Assembly: GCA_031763025.1 (NCBI GenBank)
Contig: JASSKH010000038.1
Location: forward strand, 1,839,001-1,903,000
Source of the DNA: Macrocystis pyrifera
Taxonomy: Eukaryota > Sar > Phaeophyceae > Laminariales > Laminariaceae
Direction: 5' to 3'
Length of the DNA: 64,000 nucleotides
Each line of letters starts with the position of its first letter. Position 1 is the stretch's first letter. The position numbers were made by a program, and so were the translations under genes. Of this stretch, positions 10,480 through 21,209 are shown one piece after another. The notes under the pieces are model-generated. The model was not told the DNA's origin. It worked only from the letters and a program-made list of their open reading frames with translations, and ran no database searches.

Positions 10480-12361
10480 TTTATATTGATATGAATCGTG
10501 TACGGCAATGCAGGTCGTCAGTACTATTTTATTTCATGTTTTTGAGCATCGTGCCTAGCAACAGCATCATTGAGATGGCCAAATAATGCGCGAGGTAGTG
10601 TATACACTACTGATAGCATCATTGAGACGGAGATAAGGCTTTTCCGTGTAATTCCCGAGTTGAGGCGCCTCGGGCGGCGGTAGACAAGTGCTCGTGGTAT
10701 GGTAGAAGCTCTCAGTAGCTACGTACAGCTTCACCCTTAGCACCATCTACGGGAGGCGCTCATCCCGCAACGAGAGTCAAAATTACTCCCTGCTGCTTCG
10801 ATACCTGCAGCGAGATATTCTTCAACAGCAGCACAAGTGATACATGGCATCGAAAATACTGACAGTCGATCAGTTTGGGCTGACTAATAGAGTCGTACCT
10901 ATAATGACAGCCCACCGCAATACTTTTTCATGGTAGTCTAAATGAGTACAGCAGACCCATCAGTTTACTACTCAGACTCCATGCCTTTCCGAACACACCG
11001 GGCAGCTCGTCACTGGTATGCCCCATGTCATGCTTGCTACCGGTATCTCGTTGGGTTCATGTCCCTGGTCTTACGTCGGCGACCCAGCATATTACGGTAT
11101 GCGCTGGGCGAGTTTTTTGGCGTTGGTGTGTGACTTAAAATTTAAGTCAATCACGGCGACACAGTTTACCCCCCCCATTTTTTTGCGCTCAAGGAAAAAC
11201 GTGCAGCTAGAAAAATACCAGCATTTTCGACTGCGGATACGACATCAGAACAAAGAGAAGGATAAATCCCACGGTTGTGTTTCACCCGCTCCATACCTGT
11301 TGGCCTGGTGCTAATGGGGTTGGGGTGCATCGTATATCTCTCAACTAGCCCGAACCCTCGGGACACAGCAAGCCACACCTTCCTCTGTTGTATGCAAGCT
11401 CGTCTTCGTTTAGCTAAAACTATCTCACCCCGTGTGACGTGTGCCCCCCAAGGACTTGCGTAGCCGATCTCCATGTGCTCCAGGTGTTCTTGTCCTTTCC
11501 TCTTATGATTGGCTTTCAATCCTTCAGGTGTTGTACCTGGTACTCGAGCGCAACGCTCGGTTGGTGTAAAACACAGACAATGGTACGACCGAAGACATCG
11601 AAGAGGGTCAAACGTGCATCGGATATTCCATTTGGTGTGCAAAATACGACGATTGGTCTATTACTACTATGTAGTCTACAGGCATCGCGGCAAGAATACT
11701 AGTCACAAAATATACTTGGTTTTCTTGAAAGTTCTATGTTTGCCAGCCGACAATGCACAGGGTTGTCGAGCGGTTCATTTGTTTCTCTAGGGGTACGTAC
11801 GCCCAAACGGCGCAAGGCGCAGAATTGTTAGTTTCGGGTATTACTTGACCAGGCAAACGGTACACGAGAACATTCGTGTATTAGTACTTACGGCACCTTT
11901 GGCTTGTATCGATACCTGTCGGTTGCATTTGGTTTTGAAGACAACATGTGGTCAATGGCATTCAGTCATTAACATGCATGTGTTTGCGATCATGGACAAC
12001 GAACGAACAGACGAGCACGAGCAACAGGCAAACGGAGCGCGAGCAACGAGTATGCCTTCATGCATTGACCAGATAAGTATCTTCATGCCTTACGAAGTAA
12101 ACAAGCAGAGCACCATTGGCAGCATGAATGCATAACAGCATGTTGCACGTATCACCACCATACAATGCAGGCAACAACAAAAAAAGTGCATACATACCAA
12201 GTATGCAATACAGTATTTTGCAAGATCAAACGTGGGATTACAGATAACACAAAGAACACGATGACATTGTGTCACAGTTTAGAAACCACTCCGATCTCCT
12301 GCACACGTTTGGTGAACAATCTGATCTCCTGCAATGCACTTCGATCTCCTCGGGTTTACCA
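10480..12361. other. E1 right interior, no gene
   Basis: 10480-10860 and 11990-12361 match E2 (43540-43850 and 43858-44229). 10860-11990 is absent from E2, so it is an E1 insertion or an E2 deletion. A 158-codon minus frame (11166-11642) lies in the unmatched part and has no recognisable domain. A perfect 19-nt palindrome TGACTTAAAATTTAAGTCA sits at 11131-11149. No gene is supported. Confidence 0.5.
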
Positions 12362-12900
12362 TGTTACAGCAGTCTACAGCTCAAAGGCGCTAAAAAGGAC
12401 CTGCGCTCGTTAGATCTCTGAGGCCCGCTCACCTGTTGTTTGAGAGTTCGAGGAAGCGCCTTCAAGCAGTGATGATCGGGTCACGTAGAACATTGTCAGA
12501 TGCAATGCGGTAGATTCAAGCAGTCCCACAGACACGATGACGGGCACGACGGGCAACGCAGGGCGCACGGGGCTAGAGGTCGATAGGACAGGTGTCACAG
12601 ATCATTTGGCTTTGACGTTCTTTCTTCACTTGGTGTGTTTAGTAAACACCGGGTGGTCCTGGAATCTCGTTACTGGCTCTGTACCCGAGACCAAAGGCGT
12701 TCTCACACCGGGGGCCCTCCCTGCCCCCAAAAGATCCGCTCAGAGGATGCTAACCAAAGCTTGCCCTCTGCCTATCGAATAGACCCGACGCGTGACCCTG
12801 ATCAGGACAGTTGTCTCGCGCCGTATTATCCTCCGCATAGCGCTGGTCAAGACTGTCGCAGCGCTACGAACCTCTATCCCTCGCACCACTCGCTGTAAGA
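12362..12900. repeat. 3' terminal repeat of E1
   Basis: A 539-bp partner of 892-1452. It lacks a stretch of about 25 bp (around 12510, compared with 1050-1075) and ends CTGTAAGA instead of CTGTAACA. The GTAT target copy follows at 12901. Confidence 0.85.
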
Positions 12901-12904
12901 GTAT

Positions 12905-13201
12905 TCTCGTTGACAAGAAACTGTTTATTTGCAGTAGCATTTGAGAAGTTGGACTATAGTGGTAAAGAGGAGTTTGCAACCTGTAAATGGGTGATAAAAT
13001 CAAACAACCAATGCAAACCTACTAATCGCTTGAATGCACCCCTCATCTCTTGTGTGTGCCGGGTCAATGCTGCGGAGGCGACGTTTGATTTCAACCAGGA
13101 GGATAAACTGAATGAACCGAGCTGCGGTGACGCCATGAGACCGGACGGAGAGGCAGGTGCGGCGGAGGCAACGGCAGTAGTGTTTGGGGCGTTGTGGTGG
13201 T
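12905..13201 (+). repeat. Dispersed repeat R1, copy A (truncated)
   Basis: Matches 28688-29090 (interrupted by a MITE) and the reverse complement of 60620-60856. A frame kept across the three copies contains CVCRVNAAEATFDF and, after an acidic stretch, AAEATAVVFGALWWF, which looks like the start of a membrane helix. R1 is cut at 13201, where the duplicated block begins. Elsewhere R1 continues with ttgctgtatatcctacgaa or similar. It may be the decayed 3' exon of a gene carried by a transposon. No family was recognised. Confidence 0.55.
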
Positions 13202-13710
13202 TTTTATTGAAATGTGGTTGCCTGCGAATCTGGATGAATATTTTCACTGTGTTTTTGAGTTGTGTTCTGGTCGATTTGGATTGCGCCGAGTGTTTTTTTT
13301 TTGTATTATCGAGTAGTTTCAACGTCGGATAAAATTTAGGTGGAAAAAGATGTATGCTATCTCGCATTACCGTCGTGATCTGTGCATCTATGGCGGAAGT
13401 AGGGGACAAGGGGATACTCGTGTCCGGAGGAACGGGGCTCCTTGCGATCTCTAGCATTATATTTTCTTTGCCTAATTTTTATTTTGATGATCTTGACTAC
13501 TGTGATATTTTCCATGATCTGCATCAATTTCTAATAAAATAGAGAGAGAGGTTTTTGATAAGGCTGAAGGGAGACTATGAAGCGCCTGGGGGCGTGTGCG
13601 GTCTGTATTAAATGCTTTTGACTTGGAAGGTTTAGGCAGTAGTTAGGAAGTTGAGAGTGTGAAAATTTTGGTTCTTGAAAATTTATGCTTTTGTTCTTCA
13701 GAGTCAGTGC

Positions 13711-13785
13711 TGACTGAGTAGTCTAGCAGGTAGTGCTATATAATTCTCTAGGGTGGGTCGTGGGTTCAAGTCTCGATGAATTCGT
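13711..13785 (+). other. tRNA-like Pol III promoter sequence
   Basis: TAGTCTAGCAGG (13719-13730) fits the A-box consensus TRGYNNARNNGG exactly and GGTTCAAGTCT (13763-13773) fits the B box at 10 of 11 positions, 44 nt apart. I could not close a standard tRNA acceptor stem, so a SINE or tRNA relic is more likely than a tRNA gene. In copy 2 the element E2 lies between the two boxes. Confidence 0.5.
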
Positions 13786-14268
13786 AAGTTGTTCTCTGTG
13801 AGCGTGCGCGCTGGAGACAATGCGAATGACTATGATTGTGGGCCTCTAGACACAGTAGCGTTTGGCGAGGGGAGGGCCCGGAGATCACTGTTACTAAGTC
13901 GACGAGATTCCACGAACATCTTTGGATCCATTCCGCGGAAAATGCCGTTTTACCTGACTGAATCCAAGAAGAATGCCGTTTTACCTGGCATTGGATTTCG
14001 AGTGTTTTATGTGTTGGCAACAGAGAGGCTGTGGATTTGAGCATTTGAATACTGATTTGAGGATTTGAGGGTTGATTCAAGAATTAGATTTTTAAGTAAC
14101 ATACTGGATTTTGAGCTTCTGATATTGTTTTTAGCTGATTATAACATTGAGATATATCAGCCCTGCGATGTCGTACATTTTCATGTACAGAGCGGGGTGA
14201 ATATTGATATGGTCATGCACAGGAACAGGGGGGATATTAGTATGGTCGTGTATAATGAGTAGGGGAGA

Positions 14269-14519
14269 TGTTGATTTTACCCAGAAACACGACATGTAAG
14301 ATCCATCGTAGATTGAGGAGTTCCATGCTGGAAAGGGATTCTGGTAATAGGGCATTGGGACATGTGCCCACCAATGCCACTCGTTAGATGTAGCTCAATA
14401 TGAGGCGAGTCGACTCGACAGCTCGGATGTAATATTAGAGGAGTTCCGTGTTAATATGTCAGGAGTCAGCCAAGCGTTCCCGTCCTAGCTGCGTCTATAC
14501 CGTTAGAGATCAATCATCA
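14269..14519. repeat. Left terminal repeat of E3
   Basis: Shares gattgaggagttccatgctg, cactcgttagatgtagctc, gagtcgactcgacagctc and gaggagttccgtgtt with 26634-26886 and with both E3' repeats. Confidence 0.75.
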
Positions 14520-14764
14520 TGCTCTAACGGCCTCTTGTTCCGTCGCTGTTCGTACATCATCTCGCAATCGCGATAATTCCGAGCGTGACATCAGTGATAT
14601 CGGGGACAACCAGTAGAGATGAGTTTGATGGGACTGCATGACGGGCCAGTGACATGATATTGGTAGGGCACAAATGAATTAAGGGGAGATCTTCCTACAG
14701 CAGCAGCAAACCGTCAACAGCTCTCGCCCCCGTAAGCGTTTGTTGGCCAAATACCAAGGCTTCA

Positions 14765-14977
14765 TCAGCTGACGTTTATATAAATTTGAACGTTGTCGAC
14801 GTTATCCTTTGATATCCGTCTGTGGACGGTGAAACACGCGGTGAAAGCTCTAGGGTATACCTCGAGGCATCGAGAAAGTACAGACGCGGTTTGCGCTCCG
14901 GGGTAATGAACGATTACCGCAACGTCCGCGAACGCGCCGATTGCGGCGTCGCTACGGAAGCAGATGTGACAGTCCAA
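14765..14977 (-). pseudogene. Conserved coding-like segment in E3
   Basis: A 70-residue frame (DCHICFRSDAAIGAFADVAV, then PGAQTASVLSR) is kept open at the same place in copy 2 (45784-45996). The changes include Ile/Val swaps and also Cys/Arg, Tyr/Cys and Ala/Thr. Both copies end with a stop shortly after RRISK(D/E)NVDN. No family was recognised. It could be an exon of the minus-strand gene remnant. Confidence 0.35.
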
Positions 14978-15499
14978 AAAGTATTATTCAAAGAGTAGGC
15001 GTTCCATCTGCTGCATGTACCAACGAACTTGAGATATAAATATGAGTTTCCGCAGCAGGTGTGACAAGTGTAACGCAGGTAATTGTCGCCTAGAGGTCGG
15101 GGACGGGGGAGGTGCAGTATTGGTGGTCATGGATAACATAGTCGAGAGAAGGGATCCTGCTATCGTGGGCGGGCGCTTTAACTATCAAGATAGCTAGTGC
15201 GCCCGCGACACATCCCTCAACGAAACTCCTCTTATGCAGGGCGGCTACCCCGGGCATTTGCAAACACGTAATGTGTTGACAATTCCGGCCCTTGTACGCA
15301 GCTTTCTTGAGCTATTTCGTCAGCTGAGAATACCATGCGATCTACAGTAGTCCGTGTTTCCCAAACAAACCAGGTTTATTGAAAAGCTGTTGTATATCGC
15401 TCGCCGATCTCGAAAGGCCCCAACCATCCCCACTGCTCTGCGTACGACGGCGTGTTATGAAAGATTCCATGTGTCATGCTCTACATGCACCTGAACTGC

Positions 15500-16620
15500 C
15501 GCTGTGACACGTCGAAGGGAGCGACAAATAGTGCGCTAACGTCCGATAGCATATACCCCCCGCGTCATCTATCAGGCGGTATAGCCTAACTAGCCTTATG
15601 TCACCTCACACGGATCGACTACGACGCTCTACATGACATGCACTGGACATAAGACTGCCTAGTAGATTGAATAAGACCGAACCCATCGCCTGATATCATC
15701 CCCATCGACAAAACTTATACCTGATTTCTTCAATCGAGAGTAGCTATTCCTTGCTAACCAGAGGGAGCGACCCCCAAAGCAAGTTGTTAGTCTACATAGC
15801 TTAGTCTGGCAAAACGTAACGAATGCCGCTACCCCCATCGTACCGGACTACTTCATTCCGGATCCGTTTGTCTCTCAGGCATATCCATGGAAATGACAGC
15901 CAAACCACAAACCGCCAATGACATACACTTCCCTCTATTTTATCAGGCTGAATAACTATGTGTGGCCAAACCTAATGTGTGATACCCCCCCCTACTAAAG
16001 GACACTATAGCGGGTTACCTTACTCGGAGTTAAGCTATTCCTTGGGTACCTTACAAGGAGCGACTACCAAAACGCCACCCGCCCATGGCGTATACCTTCC
16101 TGAGCCGACACCAAGCTGCGTAACCGAGTCCGACCAACCCCACGGGCTGCTATTAGCCCCTCGTTTTTAGCGTCATGCCGGGTTACTCCTCTCGGACGTA
16201 ACCAGCTCCTTGGGCACAATCGCAAGGGCCGACCGCCAAAGCGTCACCCTCCCATCGCATATATCTCCCTGAGCTGTTATCTGGCCGGATGACCAGACTA
16301 CCTCGCGATCGGCTCAAAGGGGGCGACTGACTATAAGCCAAACCGTTATGACATATGCCTCCCAGTTTAGTCTCAGACTGCATACCCTAGTAGTAACCAA
16401 ATCCACTTCTTTCTATCATACCCATCAACGAACGTCATACGTAAATTGTTCGCTGCGGATTCGTAAATTCCTCACCGCGGATTACGTTGCCCGTCGGTCA
16501 CTCCGAAGGTAGCGACTACTCTAAAGCGCCAACAACTATTAACGACATATACCCCCCCCTGATATATTCAGGCTGCATCGCCGATCCCGACACAAACTGC
16601 ATCCCCACTAACTAGCGATG
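15500..16620. repeat. Degenerate repeat array
   Basis: The motif ggagcgactaccaaaacgcc or close variants recurs at about 15512, 15764, 16050, 16220, 16318 and 16508. Each is followed by a catataccyccc-like run and a gctg or ggctg. Spacing is irregular, about 90-250 bp. The copy 2 equivalent is 46530-47620. No coding potential was seen. 14980-15500 holds nothing recognisable. Confidence 0.5.
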
Positions 16621-16649
16621 TCATTTCTGAATGCTTCATTCGGGATCGG

Positions 16650-16715
16650 GACGACTGTGTCAAACACACAGAACACACGCATCACCCGCACACTATTACA
16701 CACACGTTCACGCTA
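16650..16715. repeat. CA-rich simple repeat
   Basis: An interrupted (CA)n tract. The copy 2 tract (47668-47725) is longer and purer, so length varies between copies. Confidence 0.6.
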
Positions 16716-17340
16716 TATGTATCCTGCATCTTGGTGTGTAACAATATCTTCCCACGCTTCCTAGTCCAAGCTGTCAGACTACACTACTTTGGACTTTCAG
16801 ATACCTTACGAAACCCTCTACAGTAGACACATGCGACACATAACAGTGTAGAGAACTCGTTATTCCACCGGCTACAGCAAACGCCTAAACAGAAAGTATA
16901 CACACCAACGTCGAACAAACCGTTTATCGTGGTGCAGAGCTATTATTTGCTACCTAAGGAGAAACATGGTACACCACTGTCGATTTCCAACTGCCATACA
17001 AAAACCTCTGGGCTCACGGCGCTATTCCAAATGTCAGCATGCCCGTCATGAAAAGCATACCGCTGTCCTGAACATTCACCAACCGACTTTGATCAAACCA
17101 CTAAGGTTGGCGTTGAGCTAATCCAATCTCGCGTAGACAAAATCTGAAATACTGCTGCTGTGCATTTTCAACGTGCCATACATACAACTCTGAAAACACG
17201 TGCTAGGGGAAGCGGTTCTGCGTTATGCCGGCCCTCGCACTGAAAAAAATCAAAACACCACAAGGAACATACAAGAAACAACCAAGGCACCCATCCCCTG
17301 ACAGGGGTATGGAACCAGATGGCGACTAAGACAACCTGTT

Positions 17341-18300
17341 TTGTGGTTGCTGTCCGAGTGCCATAACTGCTCGTTGATTGCACCCGTAAAAAAAACTACT
17401 CTTTCCCTACGGGCAGCCAACCGGCCGCGGCCAGTTACGATCTTGCATGTATATGCGGTACGCCTGGTGATTCCGCTTGTGTTGATCTATCGATTGTTCC
17501 ACCTTCCTTGCCCATTGTCCATACCGGTAATACAATCTGCCAACTACGACAGCCTGGTCTCGCTGACTCATCCCCGTGCCAACCAGGCCGTCAGCAAGCT
17601 ATCGCCGCCCGCACTTTTTGGGGTTTCGTTTCATGTTGTGAACCTTAAATTCAACAGTCTTAATACATTATACTTGCGGCGATTTCGTCGACGACCTTAA
17701 GAGTATCGATCTCCTTCAGTCCTCGGTATAGTTGCCTGTAAAAGACATTGGTGTTGCACCTGTTACATACGACACAGCAGGGCATAGCAGCCGGAGCAGG
17801 GAGTCGATGTTTGGTGGTCGTTGACCGCTCGGCTTCTGCGTGGACAGAACGGCAGACTTGGAGATCACAACCATTTTAACGATTGGGCGTTCCCAAACGT
17901 ATATTGACCTCATTGCAAGAAGGGTCAGGTTTGGTCAACGATTTCCTCATGCATGGCCTCACCGGATCTTATTAAGGTAGAACGGGTGCAGCGTCGGAGC
18001 CATCCACATGAAGCTCCAGCTGGCGCTTTCACAGTGGTCAGTCCTGCTCGTAACAACATGGGCCAGATTCAAAACGTGAATCCGAGCGATATGGAAGAGA
18101 TGCCGATGAGACATGAAGGGAAGAGCGAAGTCAACACAAAACTTTGTCAACGAGGTGTCGCAACGCTAAAGGTAGGCCAACGGACGGACAACGCCACGCC
18201 TACATCATCAGACGGTAGAGCTTTGGGTCTGCGTTTGTTCGTAACACGGGACAGCGCCGAACATACTTATTACAGCTCAAGCGCGCCGTCAGGTGGGTGA
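17341..18300. other. Two open frames, coding uncertain
   Basis: Plus-strand frames at 17341-17700 (119 codons) and 17953-18300 (115 codons) have open counterparts at 48359-48649 and 48961-49263. The second keeps QRRSHPHEAPAGAFTVVSP in both copies. Most differences inside it are amino-acid changing in this frame, and the minus strand is also open, so the true frame, if any, is unclear. No domain recognised. 16720-17340 shows nothing supportable. Confidence 0.2.
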
Positions 18301-18388
18301 TTGTGGCGGTACCTCGAAACCGGTTCTACTGCGATTCAAGGGTGTCCTTCAGGTACTATATTGAAATACACATGGCTGTCGTCGACAG

Positions 18389-18622
18389 TCACCAAGTAGT
18401 GGTTTCGCTGTTGAAGTCGATCTTGTATTTTACTCCCCACAAGATCCTTGCGCCGAGTACGTGGTCTATCGCGTGAATGATGCAAGACAGGAAGATGCCT
18501 TCTTGTAGGTTAAGTGGGATGCCGTTGTCTCGCATGGCCCTACCACAAAAGACAAATGTGAGCGGTTCTCGGATATCAAAGGTTGTCAGTGGCATGAACG
18601 CGTAGTCCGTCATGCACGACAC
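18389..18622 (-). pseudogene. E3 minus-strand gene remnant, downstream block
   Basis: A 77-residue frame with GRAMRDNGIPLNLQEGIFLS and HAIDHVLGARILW is kept in copy 2 (49408-49641) with mostly conservative changes. Both end FNSETT(T/A)W plus stop. The block follows the better-supported exons at 19015-20276 on the same strand and may be the 3' exon. No family was recognised. Confidence 0.35.
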
Positions 18623-19014
18623 ATTTCAGGTTGATAACAAACTTCGATGTTGCCCGCTCGTCTAGCAAGACCCGAGACCGCTTCGAATCATCGACTTATC
18701 ATGTTTGCAGTCATGGTTTGTTGTGTTCGACAACAAGGCCAGTCTATCGTGCCGTGGAATGACATGAGCGACAATCAAACCTTCGTGCACAGTATGTAGA
18801 TTGTGTCATGGAAATCTTCACGGTGACGTTGGTTTCTCAAGAGGCCGATGTATGGATGAGAATTGAGGAGTGCGGTGGTGCAAATACCAGGTGTTCCGCT
18901 ATTTGTGTACCAACAAAGAGCTCAGCTATGCATTTGCGCTCAGGCGAAACATTTGGGCTGTCGTTTCGCGGCGACGAAAACTGAAAACCAGGGTGACTGG
19001 TGAGACCACCTTAC

Positions 19015-19285
19015 CTGCGCAGAACGTGTCGCGCCCTCATCATAAAGTCCGACATGGGAAGCTCCAGCTCGCTCCAGCGTTCAGTCCGTGCGTGGTCAGC
19101 ACCACAAAGGGGGGACATGTTGTGCGACTCCGCCACAAGAGAGTCCCGCTTTGTCGGCGAACCCAGCCCCATCCACTTGTTTCCCTCCGTCCTGTGCCAC
19201 ACAAACGATCGCGGGATACGGGTTCAGCTTTACAGTCTTCAGATGATGTCAACGGTGGGGTAGTCTGCGGCCGCCACGTTGCTTT
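19015..19285 (-). pseudogene. E3 minus-strand gene remnant, exon with good splice sites
   Basis: On the minus strand the block starts after ...aaaggttcag and ends at ctgcgcag followed by gtaagg, both good splice signals. Codon-like sequence includes VCVAQDGGKQVDGAGFADKA and ERWSELELPMSDFMMRARHV, but these lie in different frames, so at least one frameshift is present. In copy 2 the donor is ataaga and the acceptor ends ttcac, so both splice sites are lost there. Family not recognised. Confidence 0.4.
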
Positions 19286-19676
19286 CTGAACCTTTGAGAA
19301 TGTAAACAATCGAGGGGGTGGTCGGACAGTCTTGCAAAGACGGAAAGGGTATCTATTTTCTGCTGCGCGCGGACCGGTCTTGGTCTGGTATGGGCTCCCC
19401 TCGCCAGCAGGGTGTTTGCCCTTAAAGGGGCAGCGATAGTTCAACGGAACTTGAAGAAGTAAAACATGCAACGAGTGCGGCAGTACAACCACCAATAGAC
19501 GGAAACATAGCAGCACCTTCCCGATCAGCATTAAAAACGTAAACACAACCCGTTTCAAAACCAACGATGTGCCCCTCTTCCCGATACGGCGGTGGGGTAG
19601 GCTTACACGAAACATGGGTTGCTGCTTGAAACGCACGTGGCAAGGATCAGGAACTCGATTTCGGCTAAATCTCTAC

Positions 19677-20276
19677 CTGTTTGTCGTGAGGGGACCCAGG
19701 GTACCGTGAAAGAGCCCGTGGTGCAGCCACGTTGTTGTCCACGTCGACTCCATTAGCTTGGTTTTCAAATCATCATCTGACACGATGCGCTCAACCAGCG
19801 CGTTGCCAAGCGCGTGACACTTGGTATGGGCAGCCGTTGTCCACTAAAAGTGGAGGAATGAAACCTGGCATTCCGGGTCGGTCACCGGCTGTCCATTGGC
19901 AAGGAACGAGGAGATGACCACGGCCCACTTCCCGTCTTCTCCGCCGCATCTGGTTTTGGTGTACTTCATGCTCCATAATTTGATGGGTGTCACTACCCCT
20001 TCGTCGTACATGATGCCGCGTTCGCGACTGACGTGTTCCAGCATGCATTCATCGACCCGGATGTAGTAATGACGCTCTTCGGTCGACCGCTGTAGCGCAC
20101 AGTTCGTTTCTCTTGACGATGCTAGTGCAGCACGCTCGGCCACCCGATCAAGACGAAGGACGGTGACTAGACTGGTGCCTTCGACGAATGTCACCACATC
20201 TTCGGCCGTAGGTGTCCGCCAGAAGAGGGCGCTCCAGATCCCCAGCAAGACCGCAAAGGGGAACTTGATGAAGTAC
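19677..20276 (-). pseudogene. E3 minus-strand gene remnant, main exon
   Basis: A 600-nt block bounded on the minus strand by acceptor ...ccgacag and donor ctgtaggt-type cag/gtagag. It reads as about 199 residues: KFPFAVLLGIWSALFWRT, EDVVTFVEGTSLV, ERHYYIRVDECMLEHVS, GKWAVVISSFLANGQPV, HTKCHALGNALVERI, TWLHHGLFHG. Copy 1 has a stop at 19844-19846 where copy 2 has Tyr. Copy 2 has an 11-bp frameshifting deletion where copy 1 is intact. Each copy is therefore dead, but the ancestor was a real exon. The hydrophobic start and clustered His do not let me name a family. It is the strongest coding signal inside E3. Confidence 0.5.
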
Positions 20277-20561
20277 CTGTCGGCTGAAAGACGAGAAACG
20301 AGGGGGAGGGTCATATGATGAGATGGTCGTGGTTTAGCGCATTCATCCACACTATCAATACTCGACGCTTTAGCAGCTTTGATTTGGTTGTGACAGCATC
20401 AATGTATTGAATACGCATGAGCTTTCTTTGTTTCGGAGGGCTGGAGAGGCTATAAACTAGAAACGATTTTCTTTCACAATTCAGATGAGTTCCTTATTGT
20501 AATGATCGTAGACAATATGGTGGCTGACTGACAGATAACGATTTGCAACCGTGGACGCTAC

Positions 20562-21201
20562 TTACACAATTGACCAATCAGGAATATGGGACCACCGAAC
20601 ACAGCTTTTCGGGTGCAGGGAACATACATCATACGCACTCGTGATGGGAAACGTCAAGCACCACCGATGTGTTCGTTGTTGTCGTTTGGGTGCAGTGGGA
20701 AAGGAAGACTGATACATTTTGTTTTCCATGACTAAGCGATGAGGACACGAGATCGTTTCAAATGTGACGGCTAAGACTGCGCCCGAACACAGTGCATCTG
20801 GTTGAGGCGAAGATATCTCAGGCCTCTGAAATCTTGAGGCATAGCAAATAGCACAAAAACAATGTTCGTCAGTGGGAACAAGCGGCGGTATGCAACAACA
20901 TACATTGGAATTTGTAGGAAGTAGTGAGCCAGGTATCGCAGCAAGGGCTGTTCGAAGCTGTTCAGGTCGACGTTCACACTGGCGTTGATGGGCTTGCAAG
21001 AAGGTCTCGTCGCCTTAGAGACCTGTGGTCGAATGACAAGAGGACGGGGTGTGCGGTTTTAATCAGGCCTGGAAGAGGTGACAATCCATGATTGCAATGG
21101 ACAATTACGGTAGGGACAGGATGCCCTCGCAATATCTGTGGAATCGGCAGCCCACGCTCGGCTTGACCTAGAACCAACAATTGCGCGTGTATTGGGCACA
21201 A
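20562..21201 (-). pseudogene. E3 minus-strand gene remnant, upstream block
   Basis: Two overlapping frames look coding: NVDLNSFEQPLLRYLAHYFL and PLTNIVFVLFAMPQDFRGL (20771-20990), then AVTFETISCPHRLVMENKMY (to 20562). They need a frameshift near 20800. The block ends in a good donor (attgt/gtaagtag on the minus strand, at about 20566). Copy 2 (51691-52005 and 52207) keeps both parts but has a stop soon after. It precedes the main exon by about 300 nt, consistent with an intron. Confidence 0.35.
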
Positions 21202-21209
21202 TCGCTGTA

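Larger units (their letters stand above)
6340..10480. mobile_element. E1-specific insert of about 4.1 kb
   Basis: E1 and E2 are colinear up to gttcctgtatttt (about 6330; E2 43490) and resume at gtgtacggcaatgcagg (about 10500; E2 43540). Everything between is absent from E2. The insert holds a foldback (6741-7371), a decayed protease-like exon, a CTG-rich minisatellite and a zinc-finger-like exon fragment. Its exact ends and any target duplication could not be fixed by eye. It may be several nested insertions. Confidence 0.55.
892..12900. mobile_element. LTR-type element E1, about 12.0 kb, no recognisable RT or integrase
   Basis: Two direct repeats (892-1452 and 12362-12900) bound the element. 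Each begins TGTTACAG, and the 5' one ends CTGTAACA; the 3' one ends CTGTAAGA, one mutation away. GTAT flanks both outer ends (888-891 and 12901-12904). The unoccupied site is at 28684-28687, where the same flanks (gggaccag-GTAT-tctcgttgac) are joined with one GTAT. This shows insertion with a 4-bp target duplication, as for LTR retrotransposons. The interior is colinear with E2 but holds about 4.1 kb (6340-10480) and about 1.1 kb (10860-11990) that E2 lacks. I found no reverse transcriptase, protease, integrase or YR motif, no convincing primer-binding site after the 5' repeat, and no polypurine tract before the 3' repeat. A non-autonomous or gutted LTR element is the simplest reading. Confidence 0.8.

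Noticed and set aside
1452-12361. Reverse transcriptase or integrase inside E1
   Set aside because: Looked for YxDD, HHCC and DDE-type spacing in the longer frames and found none. Frames are short and broken.
20771-20990. Transition-biased divergence as a sign of cytosine methylation or RIP
   Set aside because: This stretch shows mostly transitions between copies, but the neighbouring stretch 20041-20400 has many transversions, so the bias is not general.
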